From assembly GCA_025964555.1 (NCBI GenBank), contig JAOPYQ010000034.1, positions 1 through 64,000 on the forward strand: 64,000 nt of DNA. Direction: 5' to 3'. The stretch comes from Thermoleophilia bacterium (GTDB lineage: Bacteria; Actinomycetota; Thermoleophilia; Gaiellales; SKUG01). The notes beneath the pieces were generated by a model that was given only the letters and a program-made list of their open reading frames with translations, was not told the origin of the DNA and did no database searches. Below, piece by piece: positions 7,453-16,075 of the stretch; the first letter of the stretch is position 1; each line of letters begins with the position of its first letter. A program made the translations under genes and the position numbers.

Positions 7453-9795
7453 ATGGCGCCCGCGAAGACCAGCTCTCCCGACCCGATTGCCGCAGACCTG
7501 CTCATCGGTGACGAGCGGGTGGTGCAGCGCACCGCGATGCCGGCGCGCACGCGCGCGAGCGCACCGATGCCCGAGGACCTGAGCGGTGCGGTGCGCGACG
7601 TGCTCGAGCGCGGCGGCATCCACGACCTGCACGCGTTCCAGCGCGAGGCGATCGACCTGGTGCGCAGCGGCCGCCACTTGGTGCTGGCCGGCGGCACCGG
7701 CGCGGGCAAGAGCCTGTGCTACCAGCTGCCGCTGCTCGAGGCGCTCGAGAAGCCGCGCGACGATCGCAAGCAGACGGCGTTGTACCTGGCGCCGACCAAG
7801 TCACTCGCGCAGGACCAGGCGCGCAGGCTGCGTGAGCTGGGTGCTGCGTGGGCGATGCCGATGCTCTACGACGGCGACACGCCGCCCGTGCAGCGTGCGC
7901 AGGTGCGCAAGCGCGCGAACCTGCTGCTCACCAATCCCGACATGTTGAGTGCGGGGATCCTGCCCCAGCACGCGGAGTGGGCGACGTTCCTCAAGGGGCT
8001 CGCGATCGTGGTGATCGACGAGTCGCACGTGTATCGCGGCGTGTTCGGCTCGCACGTCGCGCAGGTGCTGCGCCGGCTGCGACGCCTGCTCGCGCACTAC
8101 GGCAACACGCATGCGACGTTCGTGCTGTCGAGCGCGACGACCGGCAACCCGGTCGCGCACGCGGAGCGACTGACAGGGCTCGAGGTGGAGCTGGTCGGCG
8201 ATCGTGGTGCGCCGAGCGCGGCGCGCGACGTGCTGTTGTACAACCCCGAGCTGGACGAGGACACCGACGAGCGCGACTCGGCGATCGGTGATGCCGCGAA
8301 GCTGTATGCGGAGCTCATCGAGCGTGGCGTCGCGACGATCGTGTTCGCGCGCTCGCGCAAGTCGTGCGAGCTCATCCACCGCTTCACCGTCGACCGGCTC
8401 GAATCGCGCGACCTGCACGAGCTGGCCGCGCGCATCGCGCCGTATCGGGCGGGCTACACGCCCGAGGAGCGGCGTGCGACCGAGCGCGCACTCGCGAGCG
8501 GGGAGCTGGTGGGCGTGGTCGCGACGAGCGCGCTGGAGCTGGGCATCGACATCGGGTCGCTGCAGGCGAGCATCGTGGTGACGTATCCGGGGACGATGAC
8601 CAGCCTGCTGCAGCGCTGGGGGCGCGCCGCGCGGTCGAGTTCGATGCGTGGGCTGTGCCTGCTGGTGGCAGGCGACGACGCGCTCGACCAGTACTTCATG
8701 CGCAACCCCGCCGAGCTGCTGGAGCGCGACATCGAGGACGCAGTGGTGAGCCTCGCGAACCCGCGCATCGTGGTGCCGCATGTCGCGGCGGCGGCGGCGG
8801 AGCTGCCGGTCGGGTCGGCGTTCGACCAGGCGCTGTGGCCGGGTGGGCTGTGCGACGACTCGCTTGAGGTGCTGGTGGAGCAGGGCGCGGTGCGCATCAC
8901 GCCGGCGGGCGGCACGTTCGTGGGGCGCGGCCGCGCGGGTGGCGGCATCAGCCTGCGCTCGACCGGTCGCGGCGACGTGACGATCGTCGACGCGGACTCC
9001 GGGGTGCTGCTGGGCACCGTGGAGATCGGGCGCGCCGCGACGACCGTGCACCCTGGCGCGGTGTACCTGCATCGCGGCGAGAGCTACCTGGTCGAGCACC
9101 TGGACGTGGGCAACCTCGTCGCGACCGTCCGCCGCAGGACGATGCCCTTCTACACGATGCCCAAGCTCGACACCGACATCGACGTGGTCGACGTGATCAG
9201 CGACCGCCGCGTGCACGGCACGGACATGTGGCTGCGGCACGGGCGGGTGGTGGTGACCGACCAGCTCGTGGCGTACCAGCGCATGAACGCGCAGACACAT
9301 CGCGTCATGGACCTGGTCGAGGAGCACCTGCCACCGATCGCGTTCGAGACCGAGGCGGTGTGGTTTCCAAGCCCGCTCGGGCTGCCGCCGCTCAGCACGG
9401 TCGCGGTGCTGCCGAGCGACCAGCAGCAGCGACTGCTGGGGTCGCTGCACGCCGCCGAGCACGCGCTCATCGCGATGCTGCCGCTCATCGCGACGTGCGA
9501 TCGATGGGACATCGGCGGGTTGTCGATCGACTGGCACGACGCGTTCGACGGTCCAGGGATCTTCGTGTACGACGGCCACCCCGGCGGGGTCGGGATCACC
9601 GAGGCGGGGTTCGGGCGCTTCGAGAACTGGGCGACGACCACGCTCGCGATGCTCGAGGGATGCCCGTGCGAGGAGGGGTGCCCGTCGTGCGTGCAGAGCC
9701 CCAAGTGCGGCAACCTCAACGAGCCGCTCGACAAGGCAGGCGCGATCGACGTGCTCGCCGCCGTGCTCGGCGAACGATCGGCATGGGCCACGTGA
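7453..9795 (+). CDS. DEAD/DEAH-box helicase with C-terminal DUF1998 domain (MrfA/YprA-like)
   Basis: This 780-residue superfamily 2 helicase has Walker A LAGGTGAGKS (about residue 79) and motif II VVIDESHVYRG (about 188, DESH in place of DEVH). Motif III LSSATTGNP and helicase-C motifs (SALELGIDIG, QRWGRAAR) follow. A DUF1998-type C-terminus carries a four-cysteine cluster, CPCEEGCPSCVQSPKCG, near residue 736. This architecture matches MrfA of Bacillus subtilis, a 3'-5' DNA helicase in repair of mitomycin-type damage, where the four cysteines bind zinc. That role is inferred here. The biotin ligase gene starts 13 nt before its stop, so the two are translationally linked. The start ATG 7453 has only a weak ribosome binding site. 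Confidence 0.9.
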   Translation: MAPAKTSSPDPIAADLLIGDERVVQRTAMPARTRASAPMPEDLSGAVRDVLERGGIHDLHAFQREAIDLVRSGRHLVLAGGTGAGKSLCYQLPLLEALEKPRDDRKQTALYLAPTKSLAQDQARRLRELGAAWAMPMLYDGDTPPVQRAQVRKRANLLLTNPDMLSAGILPQHAEWATFLKGLAIVVIDESHVYRGVFGSHVAQVLRRLRRLLAHYGNTHATFVLSSATTGNPVAHAERLTGLEVELVGDRGAPSAARDVLLYNPELDEDTDERDSAIGDAAKLYAELIERGVATIVFARSRKSCELIHRFTVDRLESRDLHELAARIAPYRAGYTPEERRATERALASGELVGVVATSALELGIDIGSLQASIVVTYPGTMTSLLQRWGRAARSSSMRGLCLLVAGDDALDQYFMRNPAELLERDIEDAVVSLANPRIVVPHVAAAAAELPVGSAFDQALWPGGLCDDSLEVLVEQGAVRITPAGGTFVGRGRAGGGISLRSTGRGDVTIVDADSGVLLGTVEIGRAATTVHPGAVYLHRGESYLVEHLDVGNLVATVRRRTMPFYTMPKLDTDIDVVDVISDRRVHGTDMWLRHGRVVVTDQLVAYQRMNAQTHRVMDLVEEHLPPIAFETEAVWFPSPLGLPPLSTVAVLPSDQQQRLLGSLHAAEHALIAMLPLIATCDRWDIGGLSIDWHDAFDGPGIFVYDGHPGGVGITEAGFGRFENWATTTLAMLEGCPCEEGCPSCVQSPKCGNLNEPLDKAGAIDVLAAVLGERSAWAT

Positions 9796-10364
9796 GCGAG
9801 ACGACTGACATCCAGGTCGTGGAGCTGGCCGTGTGTCAGTCGACGCAGCACGAGGTGCGCGAGCGCCTGACGCAGGCGGCGGGAGGCGAGGTCGTTGCTG
9901 TGCGGGCCGGCTCGCAGCTGGACGGGCGCGGTCGCGAGCAGCGCTCGTGGCAGGACCCGCCCGGCGAGGCGCTGCTGCTCAGCGTCGGGGCGCGGGGACC
10001 GCTGCCGATCGACGTGCTGTCCGACCTTCCGCGACGCATCGTCGACGCGCTGCTGGAGGCGATCGAGGCACTCACGCGCGGCCCCGTCGCGGGGCGGGTC
10101 GCGTGGAAGTCCCCCAATGACCTCGTGGATGCGCAGGGCGCGAAGCTGGGCGGTGTGCTCGTCGACGCGCGCACGGTCGGCGAGCACGTCGAGGTCGTGA
10201 TCGTCGGAATGGGCTGCAACGTCACCGGTGGCGCGTTCGCGACCAGAGACGGGCGGCGCGCCACGACCGTCGAGGCAGCGCTCGGGGAGACGATCGACAC
10301 TCGCGAGCTCGCGACGGGCGTCACGGCGCGGGTCGCTGCGCTGCTAGGTGTCAACCGCGCGTGA
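9783..10364 (+). CDS. birA: Biotin--[acetyl-CoA-carboxylase] ligase (BirA, short form)
   Basis: This 193-residue enzyme attaches biotin to the carrier protein of acyl-CoA carboxylases through biotinyl-AMP. The biotin/ATP loop GRGREQRSW (about residue 48; canonical GRGRRGRxW) and KSPNDLV (canonical KWPND) are recognisable, followed by AKLGGVLVD and VIVGMGCNV. The N-terminal DNA-binding domain of bifunctional BirA is absent, so it is not a repressor. The start overlaps the helicase gene by 13 nt. The 3' end overlaps the convergent amidase gene by 14 nt. The deviations in two signature motifs are mild and activity is likely. Confidence 0.88.
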   Translation: MGHVSETTDIQVVELAVCQSTQHEVRERLTQAAGGEVVAVRAGSQLDGRGREQRSWQDPPGEALLLSVGARGPLPIDVLSDLPRRIVDALLEAIEALTRGPVAGRVAWKSPNDLVDAQGAKLGGVLVDARTVGEHVEVVIVGMGCNVTGGAFATRDGRRATTVEAALGETIDTRELATGVTARVAALLGVNRA

Positions 10365-12156
10365 TCGTGAGCGGCGAGCGGTGCATCGAGCGGCCGGGCA
10401 CCGCATCCGCGGGCAGGCCCACGCGCAGCTCGTAGCTGCCTGACGCCACGTCCGGGGGAATCGGCGCCGAGAATTCGACCGGTGTGCTCGTCGGCCCGAC
10501 GTAGGTCGGTGCGCGCAGTTCGGCGACCTGCTCGCCGGTGGCGGGATCGTGGAGCCATGCGCCGATGCGATAGTCGAGGCCGAGCGTGTACTGCAGGCGC
10601 ACGAGGTCGTCGTTGGGATCGCCGCCCACCGCGAGCGTCACTGGCGGCGCGGTGGTGATGACGAACGCGGGATCGGGCGACACGACCGCGAGCGGCGCGA
10701 GCGCTGCTCGCGCGCGTTCGCCGGAGGGGCGTGCTCCGTTGACCGCAACGCGCAGGTCCCAGTAGGGCACGCTCGCTTCCGCGGGCGGCGTCCAGGTCGT
10801 CTGGGCGAGCGCGCCCGTCACCGCGAACGTGTGCACCACCTCGCCGGTGGAGATGCGCTCGATGCGAACCGTGACGTACATGTCGGCATGGCTGGCCACG
10901 GCGCGCACCGACACGCTGGCGACGCTCGCGTCGATCGGGTCGTCGGGCAGGCGACGCGTGTAGGTGCTCGTGATGTTGGCGACCTTCGCGCCTCCGGTTG
11001 CCCACGCATCGCGCGCCAGGCGCGTCAGCTGGGCGTATTCGAGCGCGCCAGGACAGCTCGTGGGAAACAGGTCGCGGTGACCGCTCACGGCGCGCACCAC
11101 CACTCGCGAGCCGGTCGCGAACTTGTCGCCGGACGCTGCGGTGAGCACCATCTGGCCGTTCGGCTTCACGTGCGCGACGTCCAGGCGCCACGCGACGAGG
11201 CGACGCAGCGCGTCCTGTGCGACGCGCGTGGGTGCGACGCTGCCGTGCAGGCCCATGAGCGCGATGCCGCTCGTGTTGGTGTTGAAGCCCGCGGTGTGCG
11301 CACCGCCGACGGGTTCGCGGATGCCGCCCGCGCGCCCTTCCCACACGCCGCCGCAGCGGTCGACGAGGAAGTTGTAGCCGATGTCGTTCCAGCCGTTGGC
11401 ACGCATGTGGTAGCGCTGGATGCCGCGCAGCAGCGCCGGGACCTGGCTGCACGAGTACCGGTTCGTCTCGGCGGTGTGATGGATCACGACGCCGCGCACC
11501 GCATCGGCGTACCACGGCGCGTTGACGGGCTTGGCGGCCTTCCACGTCGCGCGGCTGCGAATGCCGGGTGCGAGCGGCTGCGCCTGGGCGGGTTCGCCCA
11601 GCACCCACGCGGCGTCGTCGCGCAGGCGTGTCGCGAGGCGCTCGCGGCGCGTTGCGGTTCCGGTCGCGTTGAGCGCCCAGACCCGAACGTCGCGCAGCTG
11701 CGCGTCCTTGGACGAGCCCGGTGCCGCGACCGGTCGCACCTGGACCTGGTCGGCTGCGCCCACCCACACCGGGCTGGACGCCGTGCGACGACCATCGGTG
11801 CGGCGCGCTGCCGCACGCGCCTCGGCGCTCCCTGCGTCCGGACCGTCGTCGCCTGCCTCGAGCGGGACCCAGCGGCTCCAGCGGCCCCCGTCGATACGTG
11901 CGCGAAGCTCGATCGAGTGCTGCGCGCCGCTCCAGCTCGCGCCGAGCAGGTCGGCGCGGATCGGCAGCTCGACGGTGTCGCTGCGCGCGCCGCGACGAGC
12001 GGGCGACTGCACGCGCACTTCCACCATCTCGACGTCGGTGGAGACCTCGGCGGCGTGGGCGATGCCCAGGGCGAGGCTGACGGCCGCGACCAGGGTCGCA
12101 GCAACGAGCACGGCGAGGCGCGCGGGACGTCGCAGGACGATGGGACCTCGGCGCAT
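10351..12156 (-). CDS. Secreted N-acetylmuramoyl-L-alanine amidase (Amidase_2/PGRP fold)
   Basis: This 601-residue exported cell-wall hydrolase has a signal peptide (ARLAVLVAATLVAAVSLALG, cleavage near AHA). A beta-rich N-terminal region is followed by an Amidase_2/PGRP domain of about 190 residues. Zinc-ligand and fold motifs are VVIHHTAETN, YNFLVDRCGGVWEGR and SGHRDLFPTSCPG. Such enzymes cleave the amide between MurNAc and the stem peptide. The C-terminal 200 residues are beta-sandwich-like repeats with no recognised family. Start ATG 12156 is chosen for the adjacent signal peptide and for TACAGT 6 nt upstream. The in-frame extension to 12552 has non-coding character. Confidence 0.88.
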   Translation of the reverse strand: MRRGPIVLRRPARLAVLVAATLVAAVSLALGIAHAAEVSTDVEMVEVRVQSPARRGARSDTVELPIRADLLGASWSGAQHSIELRARIDGGRWSRWVPLEAGDDGPDAGSAEARAAARRTDGRRTASSPVWVGAADQVQVRPVAAPGSSKDAQLRDVRVWALNATGTATRRERLATRLRDDAAWVLGEPAQAQPLAPGIRSRATWKAAKPVNAPWYADAVRGVVIHHTAETNRYSCSQVPALLRGIQRYHMRANGWNDIGYNFLVDRCGGVWEGRAGGIREPVGGAHTAGFNTNTSGIALMGLHGSVAPTRVAQDALRRLVAWRLDVAHVKPNGQMVLTAASGDKFATGSRVVVRAVSGHRDLFPTSCPGALEYAQLTRLARDAWATGGAKVANITSTYTRRLPDDPIDASVASVSVRAVASHADMYVTVRIERISTGEVVHTFAVTGALAQTTWTPPAEASVPYWDLRVAVNGARPSGERARAALAPLAVVSPDPAFVITTAPPVTLAVGGDPNDDLVRLQYTLGLDYRIGAWLHDPATGEQVAELRAPTYVGPTSTPVEFSAPIPPDVASGSYELRVGLPADAVPGRSMHRSPLTITRG

Positions 12157-12162
12157 GGACGC

Positions 12163-12168
12163 ACTGTA
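12163..12168 (-). promoter_or_regulatory. Leaderless -10 hexamer for amidase gene
   Basis: Reverse-strand TACAGT lies exactly 6 nt before ATG 12156, with no Shine-Dalgarno sequence. Confidence 0.5.
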
Positions 12169-12271
12169 GCGGGGTGTCGCGCTGCGCGCGTCAATCGCTT
12201 CGCACCCCGTATGGTCGCCTGCCGCGCGCTGCTCGCGCGTGGGCGTGCGCGAGCGCGCAGCGGGGTAGAGC

Positions 12272-13621
12272 ATGTTCGTGCCCGTCGTGTCCCGACTCTC
12301 CACGCTGCTCGTCGCCCTGCTGCTGATGCTTGCCCTGGGCGTTGCCGCCGCGTCGGCCGCCACCAGTGTGCCCGACACCGGTGACGGGCGGGTGCTCGTC
12401 GCGCCGCTCACCGGCACGGTCGATCCGGTCATGCTCGAGTTCACCGAGCGCGTGCTCGATCGCGCCGCCGACGACGGCTTCGATGCCGTGGTGTTCGAAC
12501 TCGACACCCCGGGCGGGCTGTCCACGTCGATGGACGACATCGTGCGTGCCATCGTCGCGTCGGACCTGCCCGTCTACGTCTACGTATCACCGTCGGCCGG
12601 TCGCGCCGCGAGCGCCGGCGTGTTCATCACCTACGCCTCGGACGTCGCCGCGATGGCGCCCGGCACCAACATCGGCTCGGCCACGCCGATCAACTCCAAC
12701 GGCGAGGAACTCCCCAAGGACCTGCGCCGCAAGGTCATCAACGACGCCGTCGCCAAGATCACCGAGCTCGCCCGAGAACGCGACCGGGATCCGGACTTCG
12801 CCGAGGCCGCGATCCGCGACGCGGAGAACCTCGGCGCTCGCGAGGCGCTCAAGCAGGACGTCGTCGAGTACGTCGCCGACGACGTGCGCGCGCTGCTCGA
12901 GGCGAGTGACGGCGCGACGGTCGAGCCCAAGGGCCTGACGCTGCACCTGGCCGACGCCAAGCTCGAACGCACCGAACCGCCGCTGACGCTGCGCATCCTC
13001 AAGAAGCTCGTCGACCCCAACCTGCTGTTCCTGCTCTTCGGCGCCGGGGTGATCGGCCTCGCCTTCGAGCTCACGCATCCGGGCGTCGCGCTGCCCGGCA
13101 TCGCCGGCGGCATCTGCTTCCTGCTCGCCCTGTTCGGCCTGAGCGTGCTGCCAGCCAGCGGCGCAGGCATCGCATTGCTCGTGCTCGCCGCAGCGCTCTT
13201 CGCCGCCGAGGCCGTCGCGCCGGGCGGTGGACTGCTCGGCACGGGTGGCGCAATCTCGCTGCTGCTCGGCGGGCTGCTGCTGTTCGACGACTCCTCCGGC
13301 TATGGCGTCTCGCCGTGGCTGGCGGTCGCGATGGCGATCGCGATGGCGGCGTTCTTCATCTTCCTGCTGCGCAAGGCGGTGCAGACGCGGCGACTGGCGC
13401 CGACCACGAGCGCAGGGTCGCTCATCGGCATGGCAGGCACGATCCGCCGAGCGCCGAGCAGCGACGAGGCCGGGGCGGTGTTCGTCGACGGCGAGCTGTG
13501 GCGCGCCCGATCGAAGATCCACATGTCAGTCGGCGAGCGCGTGCGTGTCACCGGCGTCGACGGACTGGAGCTGGACGTCGAACCCGACCCGGGTGCGACC
13601 CACAAGGAGGCAGGAACATGA
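12272..13621 (+). CDS. NfeD-family membrane-bound serine protease
   Basis: This 449-residue protein has a signal/anchor (LLVALLLMLALGVAAASA). A ClpP-class serine protease domain follows, with FELDTPGG and RAASAGVFITYAS (catalytic Ser near residue 114) and a downstream Lys-containing helix (RRKVINDAVAKITELA). Four or five transmembrane helices span about residues 245-370. A C-terminal NfeD OB-fold contains MAGTIRRAP and VGERVRVTGVDGLELDV. Archaeal and bacterial homologues cut the C-terminus of the partner slipin. The partner gene starts 4 nt before its stop (ATGA), so the two form an operon concerned with membrane microdomain quality control. Confidence 0.92.
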   Translation: MFVPVVSRLSTLLVALLLMLALGVAAASAATSVPDTGDGRVLVAPLTGTVDPVMLEFTERVLDRAADDGFDAVVFELDTPGGLSTSMDDIVRAIVASDLPVYVYVSPSAGRAASAGVFITYASDVAAMAPGTNIGSATPINSNGEELPKDLRRKVINDAVAKITELARERDRDPDFAEAAIRDAENLGAREALKQDVVEYVADDVRALLEASDGATVEPKGLTLHLADAKLERTEPPLTLRILKKLVDPNLLFLLFGAGVIGLAFELTHPGVALPGIAGGICFLLALFGLSVLPASGAGIALLVLAAALFAAEAVAPGGGLLGTGGAISLLLGGLLLFDDSSGYGVSPWLAVAMAIAMAAFFIFLLRKAVQTRRLAPTTSAGSLIGMAGTIRRAPSSDEAGAVFVDGELWRARSKIHMSVGERVRVTGVDGLELDVEPDPGATHKEAGT

Positions 13622-14382
13622 CCATCGCCATCATCGTCTTGGTGATCATATTCGCGCTGCTCGCAGCGAGCGTGCGGATCCTCAACGAGTGGGAGCGCGC
13701 CGTGATCCTGCGCCTCGGCCGCGCACTGCCGGGCGTCAAGGGCCCGGGCATCATCTTCCTCATCCCGATCATCGACCGCATGCGCAAGGTCGACACGCGA
13801 ACCGTGACGCTGCAGGTCCCGCCGCAGGAAGTCATCACCCGCGACAACGTCTCCACCAAGGTGACGGCCGTGATCCTGTTCCGGGTCGTGGATGCCAACG
13901 CCGCGATCACCCGCAACGTCGACTTCATGTACTCCACCAGCCAGGTGTCGCAGACGGCGCTGCGCTCGATCCTGGGCCAGCACACGCTCGACCAGCTGCT
14001 CGGCGAGCGCGAACAGGTCAACGAGCGCCTGCAGGAAGTCATCGATGGGCAGACCGCGCCCTGGGGCGTGAAGGTCGGCGTCGTGGAGGTCAAGGACGTC
14101 GAGATCCCCGAGGACATGCGCCAGGCACTCGCCAAGGAAGCGATCGCCGAGCGCCTGCGCCGAGCCAAGGTGATCGGCGCCGAAGGCGAGTTCCAGGCAT
14201 CCGCCCGCCTCGCAGAAGCAGCCGACGTGATGGGTCGCAGCCCGGGCGCGATGCAGCTGCGTTACCTGCAGACGCTCGTGGAGATCGGCGCCGAATCCAA
14301 CACCACCACCGTGTTCCCGATCCCGATGAACCTGCTCGAGGGTCTCGGCAGCCTCGCCGCACCGAGCATCAAGCCCGCCTGA
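13618..14382 (+). CDS. Slipin / stomatin-like SPFH (band 7) protein
   Basis: This 254-residue protein has one N-terminal hydrophobic hairpin (IAIIVLVIIFALLAASV), an SPFH domain (EWERAVILRLGRALPGVKGPG, VDTRTVTLQVPPQEVITRDN) and a coiled-coil AxAEAERR-like segment (AKEAIAERLRRAKVIGAEGE). Slipins form oligomeric scaffolds on the cytoplasmic membrane and are substrates of the NfeD protease encoded immediately upstream with a 4-nt overlap. The length is normal. Confidence 0.93.
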   Translation: MTIAIIVLVIIFALLAASVRILNEWERAVILRLGRALPGVKGPGIIFLIPIIDRMRKVDTRTVTLQVPPQEVITRDNVSTKVTAVILFRVVDANAAITRNVDFMYSTSQVSQTALRSILGQHTLDQLLGEREQVNERLQEVIDGQTAPWGVKVGVVEVKDVEIPEDMRQALAKEAIAERLRRAKVIGAEGEFQASARLAEAADVMGRSPGAMQLRYLQTLVEIGAESNTTTVFPIPMNLLEGLGSLAAPSIKPA

Positions 14383-14401
14383 TCGACCGTCGGCCTGCGC
14401 G

Positions 14402-15283
14402 ATGACGCTGCACGAGGATCCCATCACCGGCGACGTGCGACTGGTGGCTCCGGGCCGCGCAGCGCGACTGGGTCGCAGCTCGAGCGGGTGTCCGTTCTGT
14501 CCCGGACACGAGGACGCCACACCCACCGAGACCGGCCGCATCGCCGCGCGCGCCCACGTCGATGCTGGCGCATCGCTCGACGCGGGATGGTCGGCGCGGT
14601 CGTTCCCCAACCTGTATCCGCTCACCGATCCGCACGAGGTGCTCGTACCGACTCCGCGCCATGTCACCGCGTGGCGCGACCTGACGCTGCCGGAGCTGGA
14701 AGCCGGCCTCGAGCTGCTGCTCGAGCGACGCCGCGCGCTGCTCGCGCCCGACCGCTACGTGCACGCGTTCGTCAACGACGGCATCCAGGCAGGCGCGTCG
14801 CTGCAGCACGTGCATGCGCAGCTCGTGAGCGTGCCGGCCGGCACCCACGCCGAGCGCCTCACCCGCGGCGTACGCATGGTCGACGATCACTGCGCGCTGT
14901 GCGACCTGATGGGCGCACCGACATCGCCGTACCTGGTCGAGCGCGGCCGACACCTGGCACTGGTCGCGCATCCGCTCCCGCGCATTGCCGGTGCGCTGCT
15001 GGTCACCCCGCTCACGCACGCGTCGACGATCGGCATGGATGTGCTTGCCGAGCTCGCGGCGCTGCTGCATCGTGCACTGCAGGTCGCCGCGCGCGACACG
15101 GCGATCAACCTCTGGATCGTCGCCGACGAAGCCGCACAAGCACACTGGTACGTGGAGCTGCAGCCGCGAACGGCGTACCTCGCGGGCGTCGAACTCGCGC
15201 TCGGGCTCAACGTCGTCGGCGCCGATCCCCTCGCGGCAGCGGCGCATGCACGCGAACGGCTCGCGCAACCTGCACAGGGCTGA
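14402..15283 (+). CDS. Galactose-1-phosphate uridylyltransferase-like (HIT superfamily) protein
   Basis: This 293-residue GalT-type nucleotidyl transferase relative has a zinc-site pair CPFC (about residue 30) with a second CALC (about residue 163). The active-site region GASLQHVHAQL (about 132) has HVHAQ in place of the canonical HPHxQ, and a C-terminal HWYVELQPR follows. GalT-family enzymes exchange UMP/AMP between sugar phosphates. With no galactose genes nearby, the substrate is uncertain; an ADP/UDP-sugar phosphorylase is equally possible. It starts 19 nt after the slipin stop. Confidence 0.8.
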   Translation: MTLHEDPITGDVRLVAPGRAARLGRSSSGCPFCPGHEDATPTETGRIAARAHVDAGASLDAGWSARSFPNLYPLTDPHEVLVPTPRHVTAWRDLTLPELEAGLELLLERRRALLAPDRYVHAFVNDGIQAGASLQHVHAQLVSVPAGTHAERLTRGVRMVDDHCALCDLMGAPTSPYLVERGRHLALVAHPLPRIAGALLVTPLTHASTIGMDVLAELAALLHRALQVAARDTAINLWIVADEAAQAHWYVELQPRTAYLAGVELALGLNVVGADPLAAAAHARERLAQPAQG

Positions 15284-15291
15284 CCAAGCCC

Positions 15292-15984
15292 CTACTCGCC
15301 GGTCTCTTCGTCGCCGGCCGGGCGTGGCGCGCGGTCCTCGTCGCCACGCACGTTGCCGAGCACCGGCCGCCCCGTCCCGACGCTCGGGCCTTCGGCAGGG
15401 TCACCATCGGGATACCACTCCACGAGCATCTCGCCACGGAACTGGCGCGCATCGGGCAACCGTCGCCGATACCACTGCTTGGCCAGGTGCACGCTCGCGC
15501 ACGTCGCCGCCGCAAATCCCACCCACGCGACGAGCGAATGCGCCGCCGCACCCACGACCGGCACGAGCCGAACCGCGCGCAGCGCGACGATCCCCAGCGC
15601 CGCCGCGAGCCACGGTGGCACGGCCGCCATGCCGAGCCAGGCGCCGATACGTTCGCCCACGAGGCGGGCGATCGCCAGGTAGCCGGCCATGCCGATGAGG
15701 ATCGCGACGATCGGCATGAGCATCGCCCCGAAGATCGTGATCACCAGCGCGATCGTGCCGAAGAACAGCAGCAGCACGCTGAGCGGCAGCCAGATCGTCA
15801 CGCGAACCGGATCGGTGGCGATGAGCCGCGCAGGCGGATCCACGACCTGCGGCGCGACCTGCGCGAACACCGGCCCGACGATGAGCAGCAGCACGCTGAC
15901 GTAGGCGAACAACAGCCACGAGAACGGCGTGAGGCCAAGCGCGACCTCGCCCATCTGCACGAACAGCTTCACGAACACGCCCAT
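15292..15984 (-). CDS. Multi-pass membrane protein of unknown function
   Basis: This 230-residue protein has five or six predicted transmembrane segments (for example WLLFAYVSVLLLIVGPVFA, IWLPLSVLLLFFGTIALVI and MPIVAILIGMAGYLAI). A hydrophilic acidic C-terminal tail of about 40 residues ends DEETGE. No family is recognised. It is convergent with the GalT-like gene (8-bp gap) and lies downstream of gyrA. TAGCAT 6 nt before ATG 15984 indicates its own leaderless promoter. Confidence 0.78.
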   Translation of the reverse strand: MGVFVKLFVQMGEVALGLTPFSWLLFAYVSVLLLIVGPVFAQVAPQVVDPPARLIATDPVRVTIWLPLSVLLLFFGTIALVITIFGAMLMPIVAILIGMAGYLAIARLVGERIGAWLGMAAVPPWLAAALGIVALRAVRLVPVVGAAAHSLVAWVGFAAATCASVHLAKQWYRRRLPDARQFRGEMLVEWYPDGDPAEGPSVGTGRPVLGNVRGDEDRAPRPAGDEETGE

Positions 15985-15990
15985 GCGCCC

Positions 15991-15996
15991 ATGCTA
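15991..15996 (-). promoter_or_regulatory. Leaderless -10 hexamer for the membrane protein gene
   Basis: Reverse-strand TAGCAT lies exactly 6 nt before ATG 15984. Confidence 0.5.
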
Positions 15997-16021
15997 GCCG
16001 CTCGGAGCCACCTGAAGACGT

Positions 16022-16047
16022 GAGGGGCGACCCGCAGGCCGCCCCTC
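16022..16047 (-). terminator. Hairpin downstream of gyrA
   Basis: A perfect 8-bp stem (GAGGGGCG 16022-16029 with CGCCCCTC 16040-16047) has a 10-nt loop and lies 29 nt past the gyrA stop. The following reverse-strand sequence has only a weak T-rich tract (ACGTCTTC), so termination may be partial. Confidence 0.6.
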
Positions 16048-16075
16048 GTCGTGCATTCGCCGTTCGCGGCGGCGG

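Noticed and set aside
4140-7709. Leftward open frame of 1189 codons across the glycosyltransferase, L,D-transpeptidase and thioredoxin genes
   Set aside because: It is antisense to three well-supported genes and shows Arg/His-rich shadow composition and no domains.
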